Source of the DNA: Diaporthe sp. PMI_573
Lineage: Eukaryota; Ascomycota; Sordariomycetes; Diaporthales; Diaporthaceae
Assembly (NCBI GenBank): GCA_021399435.1
Contig: JAJTUP010000046.1
Span: 248,001 to 312,000, forward strand
Direction: 5' to 3'
Length of the DNA: 64,000 nt
Part shown: in pieces, positions 49,349 through 61,700 of the stretch
Layout of the letters: the number at the start of each line of letters is the position of its first letter
Numbering within the stretch: the stretch's first letter is position 1
Made by a program: the position numbers and the translations under genes
The notes under the pieces: model-generated
Databases searched by the model: none
What the model saw: only the letters and a program-made list of their open reading frames with translations
What the model was told of the DNA's origin: nothing

Positions 49349-50256
49349 TAATGAACACAGATGAGAACTTGTGTACGGAGAGATGGGGCACAAAATGGGC
49401 TTTTATCTTATCAAAGAAGTCCTGAGCAACCAGCATGGGAACAGGTGCTTTATCCGGACTATCCTCTGCTTGCGCCGAGCAACGGCGGGTCTAAAAGACT
49501 TCAATAACCATTGGAATCGCTTCTACTGCCGCACAAATATCGATGGCGCAGGTGGTTGTTGCTGAGAAGAAATGTTATAGGATCTCCAATCTGCCCACTA
49601 GCACCGATTCTTGTCCTTACAATGCTACTTGGCAACATGAACCGTGGGGCCCCGGGCTTGCATTCGCCCTTGTAGGATTGGCACCAGTTATGGGTTGTGA
49701 TTGACACTTCATTTCAGGCAAAAGGCTGAGTGGCAGGCAATCGACGTTTTACTAGCTTGAAATTGTTCTTGTAACAGGTCCGACTGGGTCCGGTGTCCGT
49801 GCCATTTGTGTACCACTGTTTGCCTAGTGATAACACATGATCGCGTTGAAATGATTACTCTTAAAGACTCTACAGCAATCGCTGATGCTCAGGACAATTT
49901 TTGAAGATCTCAATATTGACATCCCGGCTCTACCCATAGGCAGCCACCAAAGCCGTAGGCGATCAGAGGACAATTTACTTTGAGGAAGCCTTCGTGTTCC
50001 CTACGAGCCAAAGAGCGCATTCGAACCTGCACAGTGGAAAGGAGGATCAGAGCTGGTGGAAGGCGAGTATATAAATCAGCCCAGCCCAGCCCACCCACAA
50101 CGACTCAAGCGCCACGCAATGCCAGGCTCAATGTTACCACCGTGTCTTGAATTAAGCCTTATACTACGTGGTGAAAAGTCCACTGGTCACTCGTTTGCAC
50201 TCTCCTTGTTGAACACAATGAGAATATGCTATTAAACAGTCCACAAGGGACTAATC
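49349..50256. other. Intergenic region between PKS 1 and O-methyltransferase-like gene
   Basis: About 900 bp between two convergent genes, so mostly 3' flanks. No further gene, repeat or RNA seen. Confidence 0.5.
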
Positions 50257-51390
50257 CTAAATAGGAACCATCTCGATCACCGCCGAGTTCGTCTTCTCGT
50301 CTTTCAAGACAGACTTAATGCTCAGCCCGGCCTTAGATGCGAGGGCTTGAAACATCCTCTCGTTGCGAACTTTACCACCGACGTTCATAGAAAACAAATC
50401 AACCGTGCTAACGAAGATGTTTGGTCTTTCCGGGCGCAGGTATTCGGATATGACAACCCTTGAGTCACCAGCGCAGGCCTTCCGAATGCCGCTAAGGATT
50501 TTGACCGCTTCGTCGTCAGGCCAGTCATTTAGCACACGACGGATGTAGTAAAGCAACGCGCCTAGATTACCAAGAGTGTTAGTAACAGGGCCTTTCGAAC
50601 ACTGGAGACGACGAAGTATCTCCCATGCCTCACCTTTGATCGGTTGTTCTTCGAAAAAGCTCTGCCCTACCCATTTCACGGGTTTCAAAATATCACCACT
50701 GTGATCCTGTTCAATAGCGTCTTGGACGACTATAGCTCGGTCCTGAATTACGCACAAGGCAGCCGGGATATTTTGGTTCTCTTCCAAGATAGCTCTGAGC
50801 GCCTGTCCCTTCCCTCCGCCCACATCAACGATCAGGGTTCTATTATCATCGGCGTATTTCGCCACCCAGCTGAAGTCGTAGATGCCTGTCACGGGTATAT
50901 CTCCATCTAGGGCCATCGCATTGTTGACTGTCCTTCTTTGCTGGGGCATGTCCTCCAACAGGTCATAGGCTGCCCTGTCGGGCTGGCCTACAGACAAGCC
51001 CGCTGGGGTGCGGTTGGACCTTGGCGGCTCTATCAGCCCATTCATGCGGAAGTAAACAGGCCATGAGATGGTCGGGCCCATAGTCATTTCGAAAAGGAAT
51101 GAGAAGAAGAGACTAGCATTCGGGTCTTGAAACACTTTGGTCGCTGGTGGCAAGGCGACGACGCCTGGCGAAGGCGACGAGAGCACTTTGGCCGCAACCA
51201 GGAAGTCGGTAAATCTCTCCATCATGTCGTTGCTCGCTCTTAACTTCTTGGATAGGTTTGAGACGGTCACACCGTTTTCTGGAATGGCATCGAAGATATT
51301 GTGCTCGACGAAAGTCCTCACCACTCCTAGCTCCACCATGGAGCAGAAGTATTTGCCCACTGGCGAGTTGCCCAATTCAAAAGATGACAT
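50257..51390 (-). CDS. O-methyltransferase-like protein, catalytic His replaced by Asn
   Basis: Exons 51,390-50,634 and 50,561-50,257 give 353 residues. The 72-nt intron (GTGAGG, TACTAAC branch site, CTAG end) has no stop and is easily read through; removing it restores the family pattern QPIKG-ALLYYIRRVLNDW. SAM-binding motif I is VDVGGGKGQ. The N-terminal winged-helix dimerisation part is present. In plant-type O-methyltransferases the base is the His of HDW; here it is Asn (codon 50,529-50,527, AAT). It may be a weak or non-methylating enzyme, or may work by binding. The start is uncertain: the frame stays open upstream of the ATG at 51,390 to a TAA near 51,560, but without another ATG, so an upstream exon is possible. 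It lies between PKS 1 and an SDR. Confidence 0.85.
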   Translation of the reverse strand: MSSFELGNSPVGKYFCSMVELGVVRTFVEHNIFDAIPENGVTVSNLSKKLRASNDMMERFTDFLVAAKVLSSPSPGVVALPPATKVFQDPNASLFFSFLFEMTMGPTISWPVYFRMNGLIEPPRSNRTPAGLSVGQPDRAAYDLLEDMPQQRRTVNNAMALDGDIPVTGIYDFSWVAKYADDNRTLIVDVGGGKGQALRAILEENQNIPAALCVIQDRAIVVQDAIEQDHSGDILKPVKWVGQSFFEEQPIKGEAWEILRRLQCSKGPVTNTLGNLGALLYYIRRVLNDWPDDEAVKILSGIRKACAGDSRVVISEYLRPERPNIFVSTVDLFSMNVGGKVRNERMFQALASKAGLSIKSVLKDEKTNSAVIEMVPI

Positions 51391-52133
51391 GGCCGTAGAG
51401 GGAAGCTCGGTGCTTGCTAAATGGATCCACAATGCGATTTTATCTGGGAGGACGAATTTTAAATCGACGAATTCTGGACTATCAGAAAATGGGCCATAAA
51501 AGATATCGAACCTAGACTTTGCGATCTCGAGCGTGCCTTCACGTATTTATGAGCAGTTTAGCATGCCACTGAGGTAGCTTCTAAGGTAACAGAAACCATT
51601 GGCAATGAAAAAAATTGTAGAAGAACGGGGACGAAGATTGTTTGATGCGGGGTTTGAGTAGGAAATCTCTGATTCAGGCCTCAACACATCGGGGTAACAC
51701 TAACTCCATACCGGAGGCACAGCACACGGCAATCCCTCTATGTTCAGAGATTCAAGTTATATATGCAAGTATCGATCGCGGAGTTTCTATGAAACCTCTA
51801 TTCATTTTGAACATAATATCAAAATTACTGGGATATATTGTGAAACATGGTCTTGAGGTAGGGGTCAATGCTGAGTTGTGACAGCGTCTTTGGGTATAGC
51901 ATGTGCTAGCCAGGTACCCCCCACACATCTCAATCTGAGGAGTTGCTTGCCTTTGTGAAGTTTGCTTTCTAAATAAAATAAAAATCACAAGTTGCGTGGA
52001 AATTGGATTCTTTGGTTGCAATACAAGCAAATCCAAACAACGATTTGCATTAAACCATTTCCTATCTATGTAGTTCGATAGAAGCACAACTGGCAGTTCG
52101 AATTCCTAGAGTCGGCTGTAGCAATGTTTGTGA
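51391..52133. other. Intergenic region
   Basis: About 740 bp between the O-methyltransferase-like gene start and the end of the soluble SDR, both on the minus strand. The open part at 51,391-51,560 may include a missed 5' exon piece of the former. Nothing else recognised. Confidence 0.45.
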
Positions 52134-53221
52134 TCACACCACTAGCTTGACCTTGAGTTTATCGCCTTCCACAATCTCCTCCTCTTTCTCCATGAGCTCT
52201 GGTAGGTCCCAGGTGACATTTAAATATCTGCCAGCAAGCCAATCACGTTTTCTGGATGCCAAGTACACCACCGAATCACCACACAGCTCGGGCGTATCTA
52301 CAAATACTGGCGGGACCTCGTCAACGATACCATTGAAAAAGTGTCGTATGAAAGATCAAATAGTGTAGAGATGGGTATCATAGTTCTAGACGTACTGCGC
52401 CTTGATTATTTTGTTGGTGTTGAGGGGAGACTTACTATACTTGAACTCAGGCGCAACAGCCAAAAGTTGATCGGACATATCTGTGGGAACATTCCCTGGA
52501 TGAATAGAGTATGCCAGAAGCCCGTGCTCTCCATATTCGGCAACAGCATGCTCGGCAAGTCGGAGCGCAGCCAGCTTTGAAGTTTGATAGGAACTGAATC
52601 CGGGAACAACTTGATGCGCGCCAACACTGCTGACTGTGATGATAGTCTTGTCACCCCCCTCGAGTAGGAGCGGGATGAACGCTCGCATGATGAGATAGGG
52701 ACCACGAAAGTTCACCTCGATCGGCTTCCACCATTCGTCTGGATCACTTTCGGCGATTCTGCCGTAATATCCTGTACCTGCATTATTGATAACGATGTCG
52801 AGGTGACCGAATTCTTTCCTGACGAGCGCGGCAGCCTCATCGACGCTCCGGCGGTCTGAAACGTCGAGCTTGACTGGCAGGACTTGCGGTGGCGGCTTCT
52901 CCAGCTTTGAAACTGCCGCTTCGATCTCTCTGGCTGTTTCAGATACATCTGACCTCGCACAAAGCGCAATTTGCGTTGCTCCCGCCTTAGCAAAAGATAC
53001 CGCTATTGCTCTGCCCAGGCCCTTGCTCGCGCCAGTTATGAACACGGCGTTGCCGCTTAGATCCGCCAGAGCAGAATTAATGGCGGCGTACGTATCACTA
53101 TGCACTATGGATGTCGTTGTGTAGTCTCCTGCGAATGTATTAGTTATGGACCGATGAGTCCAACGTGCGAAAACTGACCGGGTCCTTCAGCGGGGTTGAA
53201 GGTGCCACGAGGAGGAGGCAT
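52134..53221 (-). CDS. Short-chain dehydrogenase/reductase (soluble), three exons
   Basis: Exons 53,221-53,179, 53,128-52,436 and 52,306-52,134 give 302 residues. Introns: 50 nt (ACTAAT branch-like site) and 129 nt; splicing adds both an N-terminal MPPPRGTFNPAEGPGDY segment and the C-terminal DTPEL...WLAGRY...DKLKVKLVV segment, which a single open frame misses. Motifs: TGASKGLG cofactor loop, NNAG, catalytic Ser in SSVGA and YQTSK (Tyr, Lys). No signal or membrane segment; cytosolic NAD(P)H-dependent oxidoreductase. In this cluster it probably reduces a ketone or oxidises an alcohol of the polyketide. It shares a divergent promoter region of about 755 bp with the membrane SDR. Confidence 0.9.
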
Positions 53222-53977
53222 AATGACCCGTTTCTCGATCGATCTGTTTTTCAGCCACTTGCCAACGCTTGGTGAAAGCTTTGCCTCTTTTCGTGCGTTT
53301 TGAAGTGATTGGATATAGTGTATACGCTTGGTCAGGTGTCTTGCTTCCGATTAGGACTTCTTTGGGGGATTCTAACATCCTATAGGAGAGGTGACAGAGT
53401 TCCACAGGACATGTTGAAGCGAAATGACTGACTTCATCAATCATTTACGCATATTCATTTATGAACAACCCGGAAACTCTGCTTTAGCTGAACGCCGCTG
53501 ATGGCGCTGCCTAAATGGCCGGACGGTGTCTAAATAAAGAAAGATAGAAACAGAATAACTCCGAAACACGTTCGTTGAGATCATCCTAACCATCTACCTT
53601 GTGACCAGTTATCTTTAACATAATAATTGAATACTCCGAAAGTAGAGCACAGAAACTCCGCCGCTGCGTCCAGGAGTTCTTCGTAGAAATAAATCTATAT
53701 ACCACTCGACCGGTCCAGTTGGCAACACGAACAGCATTCCCGAGTCTCTCCTTGGCGCTTTTCATCGTCATGCATTTATCATCAGTCAATACGAACTGGT
53801 AGCATCGTGTGCAAATTCTGCGGCATATCGTTAATAACTTATCTCAGCAAGCTTAACATTCCGTAAATCATTGTTTCAATATATAAACCACAATCAGGAT
53901 ACACTGTACATGTCTGTGATATCGCATCATCAAGTCAGAATAAACATTACAACCGCTACGGCCTTGGACCCAGGGCT
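53222..53977. promoter_or_regulatory. Divergent promoter region of the two SDR genes
   Basis: 756 bp between two divergent start codons. It has AT-rich patches near 53,520-53,560 and 53,870-53,890 (ATATATAAACC), the latter a possible TATA element about 90 bp before the + strand SDR start. No operator can be named. Confidence 0.4.
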
Positions 53978-55087
53978 ATGTCTAAGCTGCCGGGGCTCAC
54001 CGTTCGATTTCTCAAGATTGTTGGTAGTCTTGCGTTGCAGCCGCTGATTACTGGCGCTTGTCTAATACTGCTTTCGAATGGTCGATTTAAACAACGTTGC
54101 GTAATTTTGGAACTGATAAAGGCTCATCTAAGCATACATCCACATCAGTTGATAGCTTCGCTACGAGCCTTATTTGTTCTCGGGAGCATCACCGTGGCGA
54201 ATGGGGCCCTCAACACTTGGGCCACGACTAATTGGCGATTTAGGCATGGAGACGGCTGGGATTGGCAGTCCGAGGTGGCTGTGGTGACTGGGGGGTGCAG
54301 TGGAATAGGACAAAAAGTTGCCGAATTCCTAGCCGACGAGGGCATTCGAGTTGCGGTTTTGGATGTGCAGGACATGCCTAAAGATGTGAAAAGCCACAGG
54401 AATATTCACTATTTCCGAGGTGACATTTCCTCTGAAACTTCTGTGGCGAAGGCAGCGGAACTCATCCGTCAGAATATCGGGCACCCTACCATCCTGGTCA
54501 ATAATGCTGGGATAGCAGAGATACATTCTATCCTGGACACTGGAGGCACATGGCTGGAAAAGATGTTCGGGGTCAATGTGATCTCGCACTGGCATTTGGT
54601 ACGAGAGTTCCTGCCAGATATGATCCTCAGGGATAAGGGACACATCGTTACTATGGCCAGCATGGCATCCTTTGTAACCCTACCGTCGTCTGTGGATTAC
54701 TCAGTAACCAAGGCAGGGCTCTTGGCGTTCCACGAGGGTCTTAGTTGTGAGATCAAGCATTTCTACAAGGCCAGCGGGATCCTGACCACAATCGTGCATC
54801 CTGGCCTTGTGAAGACGCCCATGACCTTCGACCATTGGAGGAAGGTGCACGAACCCCAAAGAGTGTTTGAGACTATGTGGACGGCGGAAGACATTGCCCG
54901 TCAAGTTCTGCAGCAAATCATGAGCAAGCGTGGGGGGCAACTCATCATCCCGAGAAGCATGACGTTGGCTGCTACGATCAGGGGCTGGCCAAATTGGATG
55001 CAGGAAGGACTGCGTGACTTTGCTGGAAGAATGATGGTTAAAATTAATCGCGATTCACGTTACCGTTTCATCGGCCGCAAGTTTTAA
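53978..55087 (+). CDS. Membrane-anchored short-chain dehydrogenase (SDR16C-like)
   Basis: Single-exon frame of 369 residues, ATG 53,978 to TAA 55,085-55,087. Two hydrophobic N-terminal segments (about residues 14-34 and 58-78) should anchor it in the ER or lipid-droplet membrane. Cofactor loop TGGCSGIG near residue 107, NNAG near 172, catalytic Ser in MASMASF and YSVTK (Tyr, Lys) near 238. The C-terminal GWPNWMQ pattern is typical of fungal relatives of retinol and 17-beta-hydroxysteroid dehydrogenases. It would act on hydrophobic alcohols or ketones, so a reduced polyketide is a reasonable substrate. It lies end to end with PKS 2, transcribed convergently, 613 bp apart. Confidence 0.9.
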   Translation: MSKLPGLTVRFLKIVGSLALQPLITGACLILLSNGRFKQRCVILELIKAHLSIHPHQLIASLRALFVLGSITVANGALNTWATTNWRFRHGDGWDWQSEVAVVTGGCSGIGQKVAEFLADEGIRVAVLDVQDMPKDVKSHRNIHYFRGDISSETSVAKAAELIRQNIGHPTILVNNAGIAEIHSILDTGGTWLEKMFGVNVISHWHLVREFLPDMILRDKGHIVTMASMASFVTLPSSVDYSVTKAGLLAFHEGLSCEIKHFYKASGILTTIVHPGLVKTPMTFDHWRKVHEPQRVFETMWTAEDIARQVLQQIMSKRGGQLIIPRSMTLAATIRGWPNWMQEGLRDFAGRMMVKINRDSRYRFIGRKF

Positions 55088-55700
55088 TACATCATGGGTT
55101 TCTTACATAGCATTTGAGTTATACGACTAGCATAGATTATACACGTGTGTTTACTCCCGTGCTATACTTCCTAAACATAACGCTTGATTTCAAACTATGT
55201 ACAAGAAGACTTGACTCTACACTTTGAACTCTATGCAGCCTGAGGTGCAGGATGCCTCCTTTTAGTTCTGGCTTCGCACCATAACAGGTGGAGACGATAG
55301 CATACCAACTTGAACCTTCGAATACCTACAGTGAATGTGTTTAATCTTTAGTCCTGATCAATTATGCAGATGGTGTCACAATCGTTTGGTTTGTTTACAT
55401 GCATCAAAGTACCGCTGATAAGATACAATACGTAAATGGGAGTATAAGAGGTACGATATTCTAGATGAAGATTTTATTAAACAGACTCATCACCAAGTTT
55501 GTGTTCTGAGACCGAGGTCCGTAAGACCGATTCGTTCAATTGAACATATCGACTGATTTGCGCATACCAGTAACACGACGAAACCCATCATCTGAGGTAA
55601 GATTGCCAGTCACCAGTACATACTTGACGCCCACACACGGAGATAAAACGTGCTCACTACCTCTCGATGTCTCTCCAAATCCAACATAACTCCATGACGC
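55088..55700. other. Intergenic region between convergent genes
   Basis: 613 bp of 3' flanking sequence between the membrane SDR and PKS 2. Nothing further recognised. Confidence 0.5.
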
Positions 55701-58700
55701 CTACTTCTCCTGCTGCAAAACCAGAGCTGCAACCTGTCGACACAGTTCGGTCATACTCTGATTTTTCAAAATGTTCAAGACGGGAACCTCGGTACCAAAT
55801 TGCTTGAGGAACCAATAGCGCACCTCCACCGCAATTAACGAATCCACCCCGACGGCAAATGCAGGCTTGCCCACATCGATGCCTTCGGCCGGCACCGAGA
55901 GCGACTTGCTCAACTTCTCGACCAAGGCTTGCAGGACTACCTCGGCTGCCTGCTCCGCGTCCGTGGCGGCCTTGACCAAGGCGACGTAGTCAACAAATTG
56001 TTGCTTTTCGTCTTTGCTCTCGGCCCTCTTCGTCATTAACTCGGCCTCACCGGTCCTCATCAGGTGACTAAGTAAGGGCTTATTCAGCCACTGATTGTAC
56101 CCATCCTGGAACATGCGATACAGCTCGCTGGGCCGGCCCGCAAGGTTGACAATCTGGGCTGCTGTGCCGTTGTCCCCGGTGCAGTCGTAGCTCGGGTCAC
56201 AGAGCACGTCCAGCATATTCATCAGCTGCGCTGTCGTGATGCCGTTGCCGAGACCTTGACGCATCGCCACGTTCTCGTAGTTGACATTCGCCCAACCGGC
56301 CTCAGCTACGAGACCCAGATCGATAGCGACGGCCTTCTGTCCGCTCATCACTCGGCAGCGAGCGAGGGCGTCCTGATAGGTATTACCGGCTGCATAGTTG
56401 GCCTGCGCGGGATTTCCGACAATACCGCAGAGGGAAGAGAGGAAGATCATGAAGTCCATATTTCTGGGCAGTAGGTCGTGAAGGTTCCACGAGCCTGCGT
56501 ACTTTGGGCGGAGCGCGCGATGGAACTGCGAGACGGTCATGTTCGACAACATGTCGTCGTCCAGCACCATGGCGCACTGGATGCACCCTCGGATTGGGGG
56601 CATTGACTCGTGAACGTCCTTGAGCAAATCTCTCAAAGACTCCCGGTTGCTAATGTCGCACTTTGGCGCCAGGACTACAGCGCCCTTTTGTCGCACGCCG
56701 TGGAGGAATATCTCCGCGTCGGGCCTGCCAGACGCTCCCCGGGAAGAAAAGAGGATGAAGTTGCGCGCGCCACGGCTGATCATCCAGTGAACTATTTCTC
56801 GGCCCAGTCCGCCGAGTCCACCGCTGATGGCATAGGTAGCGTTCTCAGCAAATTCGTACGCCGGCTTCGCCATTGGGCGATAATTAAGAGCATCACCAGC
56901 TCTGGTGAAGTCCAGGACAACTTTCCCGGCAATCTTTCCCCCTTGCAGAGCACGCATGGGCTCTTCGATCTTCGACGGTGAAAAGATGCTTAATGGACTC
57001 GAGGCTTGAAGACCCGGGTTCTCCTCGAAAAGGCAAGCAACCTGGCGCAGGATCTGACCAGTCAGGTTCTGGTCCTCCTCGTAGACAGCCGGTAAGTTTA
57101 AAGCAGTGAATGTCACGTTCCTGTCGAAGGGTCGCATGGACAAGGCATTGTTGGCGAGGACGTCGGACTCGGTGAGGTTGATGAAGTGCCCGAGCGGTGC
57201 GACACACCCGAAAGACTGCTGCAGCAAATCACCGCTGAGCGAGTTGACCAAGACATCAACTCCACGCCCGCCTGTAGCATGAAGAATATCGTCGACAAAG
57301 CTTTCCTCTCGACTGCTGAAGATATGGTCATCACTGAGACCATAGAGCTCTTTGAGTAACTGTCGCTTCATGCTGCTCCCCACCGTGACAAAGACCTCTG
57401 CCCCTCGCAACTTGGCGAGCTGGATAGCGGCCTGGCCAACACCACCAGCACCTGAGTGGATCAAAACTGTCTGGCCCGCACGCAGCCGCGCCAGGAAGTC
57501 GAAGGCATATACAACAGTACACCAAGCCACCGGCAGGGTTGCCGCCGCATGGAATGATTGGCCTTTTGGGATGCGGGCCGTCGACTTTTCGAGGCAGCGT
57601 GCATAAGTACCCAAGGTGCCAGTCCCCTCACTCGCGGCCTTGAGGCTCATGACGCCGTCGCCCGGCTGGAATTGACTCCCGGGTCCGCATCGAGACACTA
57701 TGCCGGCCACGTCCCAGCCGAAGGCATCTCCGGTTACCTGGCCCAGCGCTATCATGACGTCCCTGAAGTTCAGGCTAACAGCTTTGACCTCGACTTCCAC
57801 TTCGCCCTTCATCAGATCTTCGCCCAATGCATTCTCGGTATAGTAAAAACTCTCTAGGAGCCCGGGCATCTCCATAACAAGATTTATATTAGGCTTCAAT
57901 CCTTCTTGGCCCAGCGTGTAGGTCACATTTTCAGGCTGCTTGGAGCGAATGGCGATGGCGTGATTGAAGCCCTTGTGTGGAAGAAGACGTGGGACTTGGA
58001 TCATGCCGTCTCTGACCGAGTACTCGGATTCATCGTGAATGTCCCGGTTCACAAGAAACTTGTTCTTCAGGAGGCGTAGGATATAGTCAACCCCAGTGGG
58101 CAAGGGCTCATTCCCGAGTACTAGGTTGACGAAGTTTTGGCCTCCTCTTTCAGAACAGATGCTCCGGCCGAAACCCACAGCAACTTCTGCCGCTGGATTG
58201 CTTGCCCGTGTGATACCCCCGCTGGTAATCCACAGAACTAGCCTTGATTCGAGACTGATTCTCTTGACAGTCGCGAACTGCGACTCTCCGATATCGCCAA
58301 ACAGAGATTGGTCGAGCTCTAAGAGACTGATGATCTTATTCTCATTTAGGTGGTTGCCGATGGTGTCACAAGCCTCGACATGGATCACGTCGGGTTCTTC
58401 TACTCCTTGTAATCCACCAAAGGCCAGCTTGAGCGCAATTGCAAATTGGAGCTGAGTGTCTGATTTCCTGTCCACAAGGATGATCCATTTCTCACGTGGC
58501 GACGATTTCTTTTCCCCGTATTTTGCAGCATCCTTCACCGGAGCCGTTGTGACCATGACCGACCCGCGATTGTGGACCGTTTTCTCATAGTCTTTGAAGG
58601 CCATCTCGACACCCGGAAAATCTACTTCCTGAAGCACAGTGTGCCACTCAGGAATGGTGAGTAGTGGACCCTGGTCTGCGTACTGCGCTTCTGACGACCA

Positions 58701-61700
58701 ATGTCCCTCGCGCATCCACCAGCCTGGAAGAAGACCGAATATAACGCTGTCTCTTGCGTTGTACTCCATGTTCGTATTCTCCCCGATTATTAGCTTGCCT
58801 CCGGGCTTGAGCAACTTTTGGACGTGACGCAATGTCTGTAGTATATCCTTGGTGGCATGCAACACATTGCCGGCCACGATAACATCATAGGAAGCCTCGC
58901 TGAAGCCCTGGTCGCATGGGTCATCCTCAAGGTCTAGCTTGGCAAACCGCATGTGGCTTTCAGCATACGCAAAGTGCTGCTTGGCTTTCTCGAAGAAGCC
59001 AGGGGATACGTCTGTGTACGCATACTCGGCGAATCTACGGTAAACTATAATTAGAAGGATGATGATGTCTACAGTTGGTGCCACGCCAAGATGTGATACG
59101 TACCGATACACCATATTGTCATCCCCGCTACCGTCCCGATCGACGAGGTAGGGGAGTATGTGTCTGGTAGAACTCCCCGTGCCAGCTCCGACTTCGAGTA
59201 TTCGCAGCTGGGGATTTACATGGGCCAGGAGTCTGATGTATTTGCCCATCTTGCGGTAGTGGAGGGAGAACAAGTCAGAGTGGTAAAATTCTGGCGGTAT
59301 TGGTCAATAAGTTAACTCAGATGTAGAGAGTTGGCGCAGATGACTCACCCTCTGCAAGATTTCCTTGAAAAATGACCTGCAGTGCACTCTCAGTTCCATT
59401 GAGGATTTGGAACAAGTGTTCACCCGCCTTCTTCGTCAGCCTTTGCGTTGGCTCCGAGTCCGCCTGCCTCAACACATCCCGAATCTTGAGATGACCCAAA
59501 CCACGGGATTCCAAGGTGAGCTTCTCCCTGTTCTCGTGCATGCGGCGCATCCATTGGACGTACTTTGCAAAGTGAGTGTCAAATTCCTTCGGACCATCTA
59601 TATCGATTCTTTCCAGTGCTTGCTCTACGAAGTGCAGAGCGATGGCATCAGCGCGGTCAACATATTCGTTGGAAGGCGCGAGGCACTGTGGGTCCTTAAT
59701 GAAGGAATCCATTAGATAGTCATGTGTCTCCTTGGCATCCAGAAGAGAGAGGTCAGGTTGGTAGTCGACGCAATAGGACATACGATTGGCCTCGTCGGTA
59801 TCACCGCCCGACAACGAAGGATTGGCCCGGCTTATGATAGCAGTGCCACGTTGTCCCTTGGCGAACATGACAGGTTCTTTTGATTCTTCAAGGATCACAA
59901 CACTACTGACATCGACCTCCCGAAATGTGCGTGACGTCTCCTTAAGCGCTACATGGAGCTGGGGATTCCCCGGGACGTTGAAGAGTTTGTTCGAGATCCA
60001 CATCTCCTGGACATGCGTCAACATCATGGTGCGTATTGGCTGCCAGCCCCCTTGTGACAGCGCTGCCATCATCAAATGGGTGATCGCGTCGAGGGTAGTC
60101 GGGTGAATGACACAAGGATCTTCATCTGCGTAGGGCATTGTCTGAACATAGTCCCTAAGACCAAGTGTTGCTGAAGCATGGCCGCTGCGGTCATAAGTGA
60201 TGTTGCGCAGCGGCTGGAAGTACGTCTTGTACTCGAAACCCGATCTCTGCGACAAATTGTTGTAGAATTGCGAGTGGTAAACACCAAGGGAGCACCGCCT
60301 CGCGATCTCCTCGTACTGTCCGTTGATTGCCTTCGAAAGCCTGTCTCTCCGGGCGTTTGTGGCCGCAGTCCGCTCAGACTCAAGCTCGACCTTGACGCTG
60401 CCATTTGCACACTCGGTCCACTCATCTCCCGACGGAGTGAAGACACGCCAGTCATACCAGACCTGGACGTGGTTATCTCCACCACGCCCGTGTGCGTGCA
60501 GATGGATCTTGACGTCTGTTCCGTGTTCCGAGTCATTCACAGCTATGGCCCGAATGAATCTGACGTTTTCGAGCTTATAGCCGCTAATACGATGCTCCGA
60601 GTCGGCCAGGAGCTGACGTATCGCCTCGATGGCCATTACAAGCATACCCGCGCCGGGATATATGGGAGATCCGTTGAGTCCATGGTCCAAGATCCATGGG
60701 TTTTCGGCAAAGCGGATTTGATGCTTCCAAACAGGTTCATGTGCGTTCCAGTCTGCCTCCCGAAGCCCTAGTAGGGCATGTCGGCGATAAGGGCGTGAGG
60801 AGAACTTTCTACTTATACGGCTTTCCTCCCAGTACTCCTTGGCACGACTGAAAGGATATGCGGGTAGATCAGCGAGGACTCTGGGAGGTCGCTTAGATCG
60901 GATAGAAGCTCGATTGGGCCCCGTCAGGTCGATTGGCATAGGACTACTCCATAGCTGGCCGACCACTTGCAGTGCAGACAGGACGTCATCTTGTGCGCGG
61001 TGAAGTACGCAAGCATACCGCCATTTGTCGCCTTCTGTTCCGATGAGCGGCGTTAGGATGTCTTTGACTGGGCGCCGAAGGGCGGCTTGCGGGCCGATTT
61101 CGACGAGGAAGTGTCTAGCCCGTTTCTTGTCGCCGATCATGGCTGTCACCGCGTCGCAAAACTTCACAGGGCCCAGCAGATTTCCAACCCAGTAGGCTGG
61201 ATCACGCAAACACCCCAGACTGAGGAAGGTACCTCTAGCAGAAGAGTAGAATGCCGTCACTGCTGATTTTTTATCCGTATACAAGGGTCCTTGAATTCCT
61301 TTGATGAGGGCTGCATACTCGGCCGCCCCGTCCAGTAATGCATTAGAGTGATATCCGATCTTCACTGACAGCTTCTTGACAAAAGTCTCCTGTCGCTCTA
61401 ATCGCTGCAACATTCTGCTAATAGAGTCTGTTGGTCCAGATAATGTAACATTGGTTGGGCTGTTGACACAAGCCACAGACACTGAGGGCTCGTCGAGTAG
61501 AAGCGGCTCGACAGCTTTCACGCTCAAGCCGACTGACATCATAGTCGTAGGAGCCCGGGATGAATCGGAGGACAGCTTGCTGGAGATGATACCGCGGAAA
61601 TAAGCTATGCTCCAGGCGCTTTCACGTGTAATAGCGTCTGCGCAGTATGCGGCCGCTATTTCACCAGATGAATGGCCGCATACAGCGCTTGGAACGATAT

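Noticed and set aside
48587..49393. Long open minus frame (268 codons) at the end of PKS 1
   Set aside because: Antisense shadow of the KR-ACP part of PKS 1.
52085..52115. GTTCGAATTC resembling a tRNA T-loop
   Set aside because: No matching acceptor, D or anticodon arms upstream.
60178..60771. Open + frame (197 codons) within PKS 2
   Set aside because: Antisense shadow of the DH domain of PKS 2.
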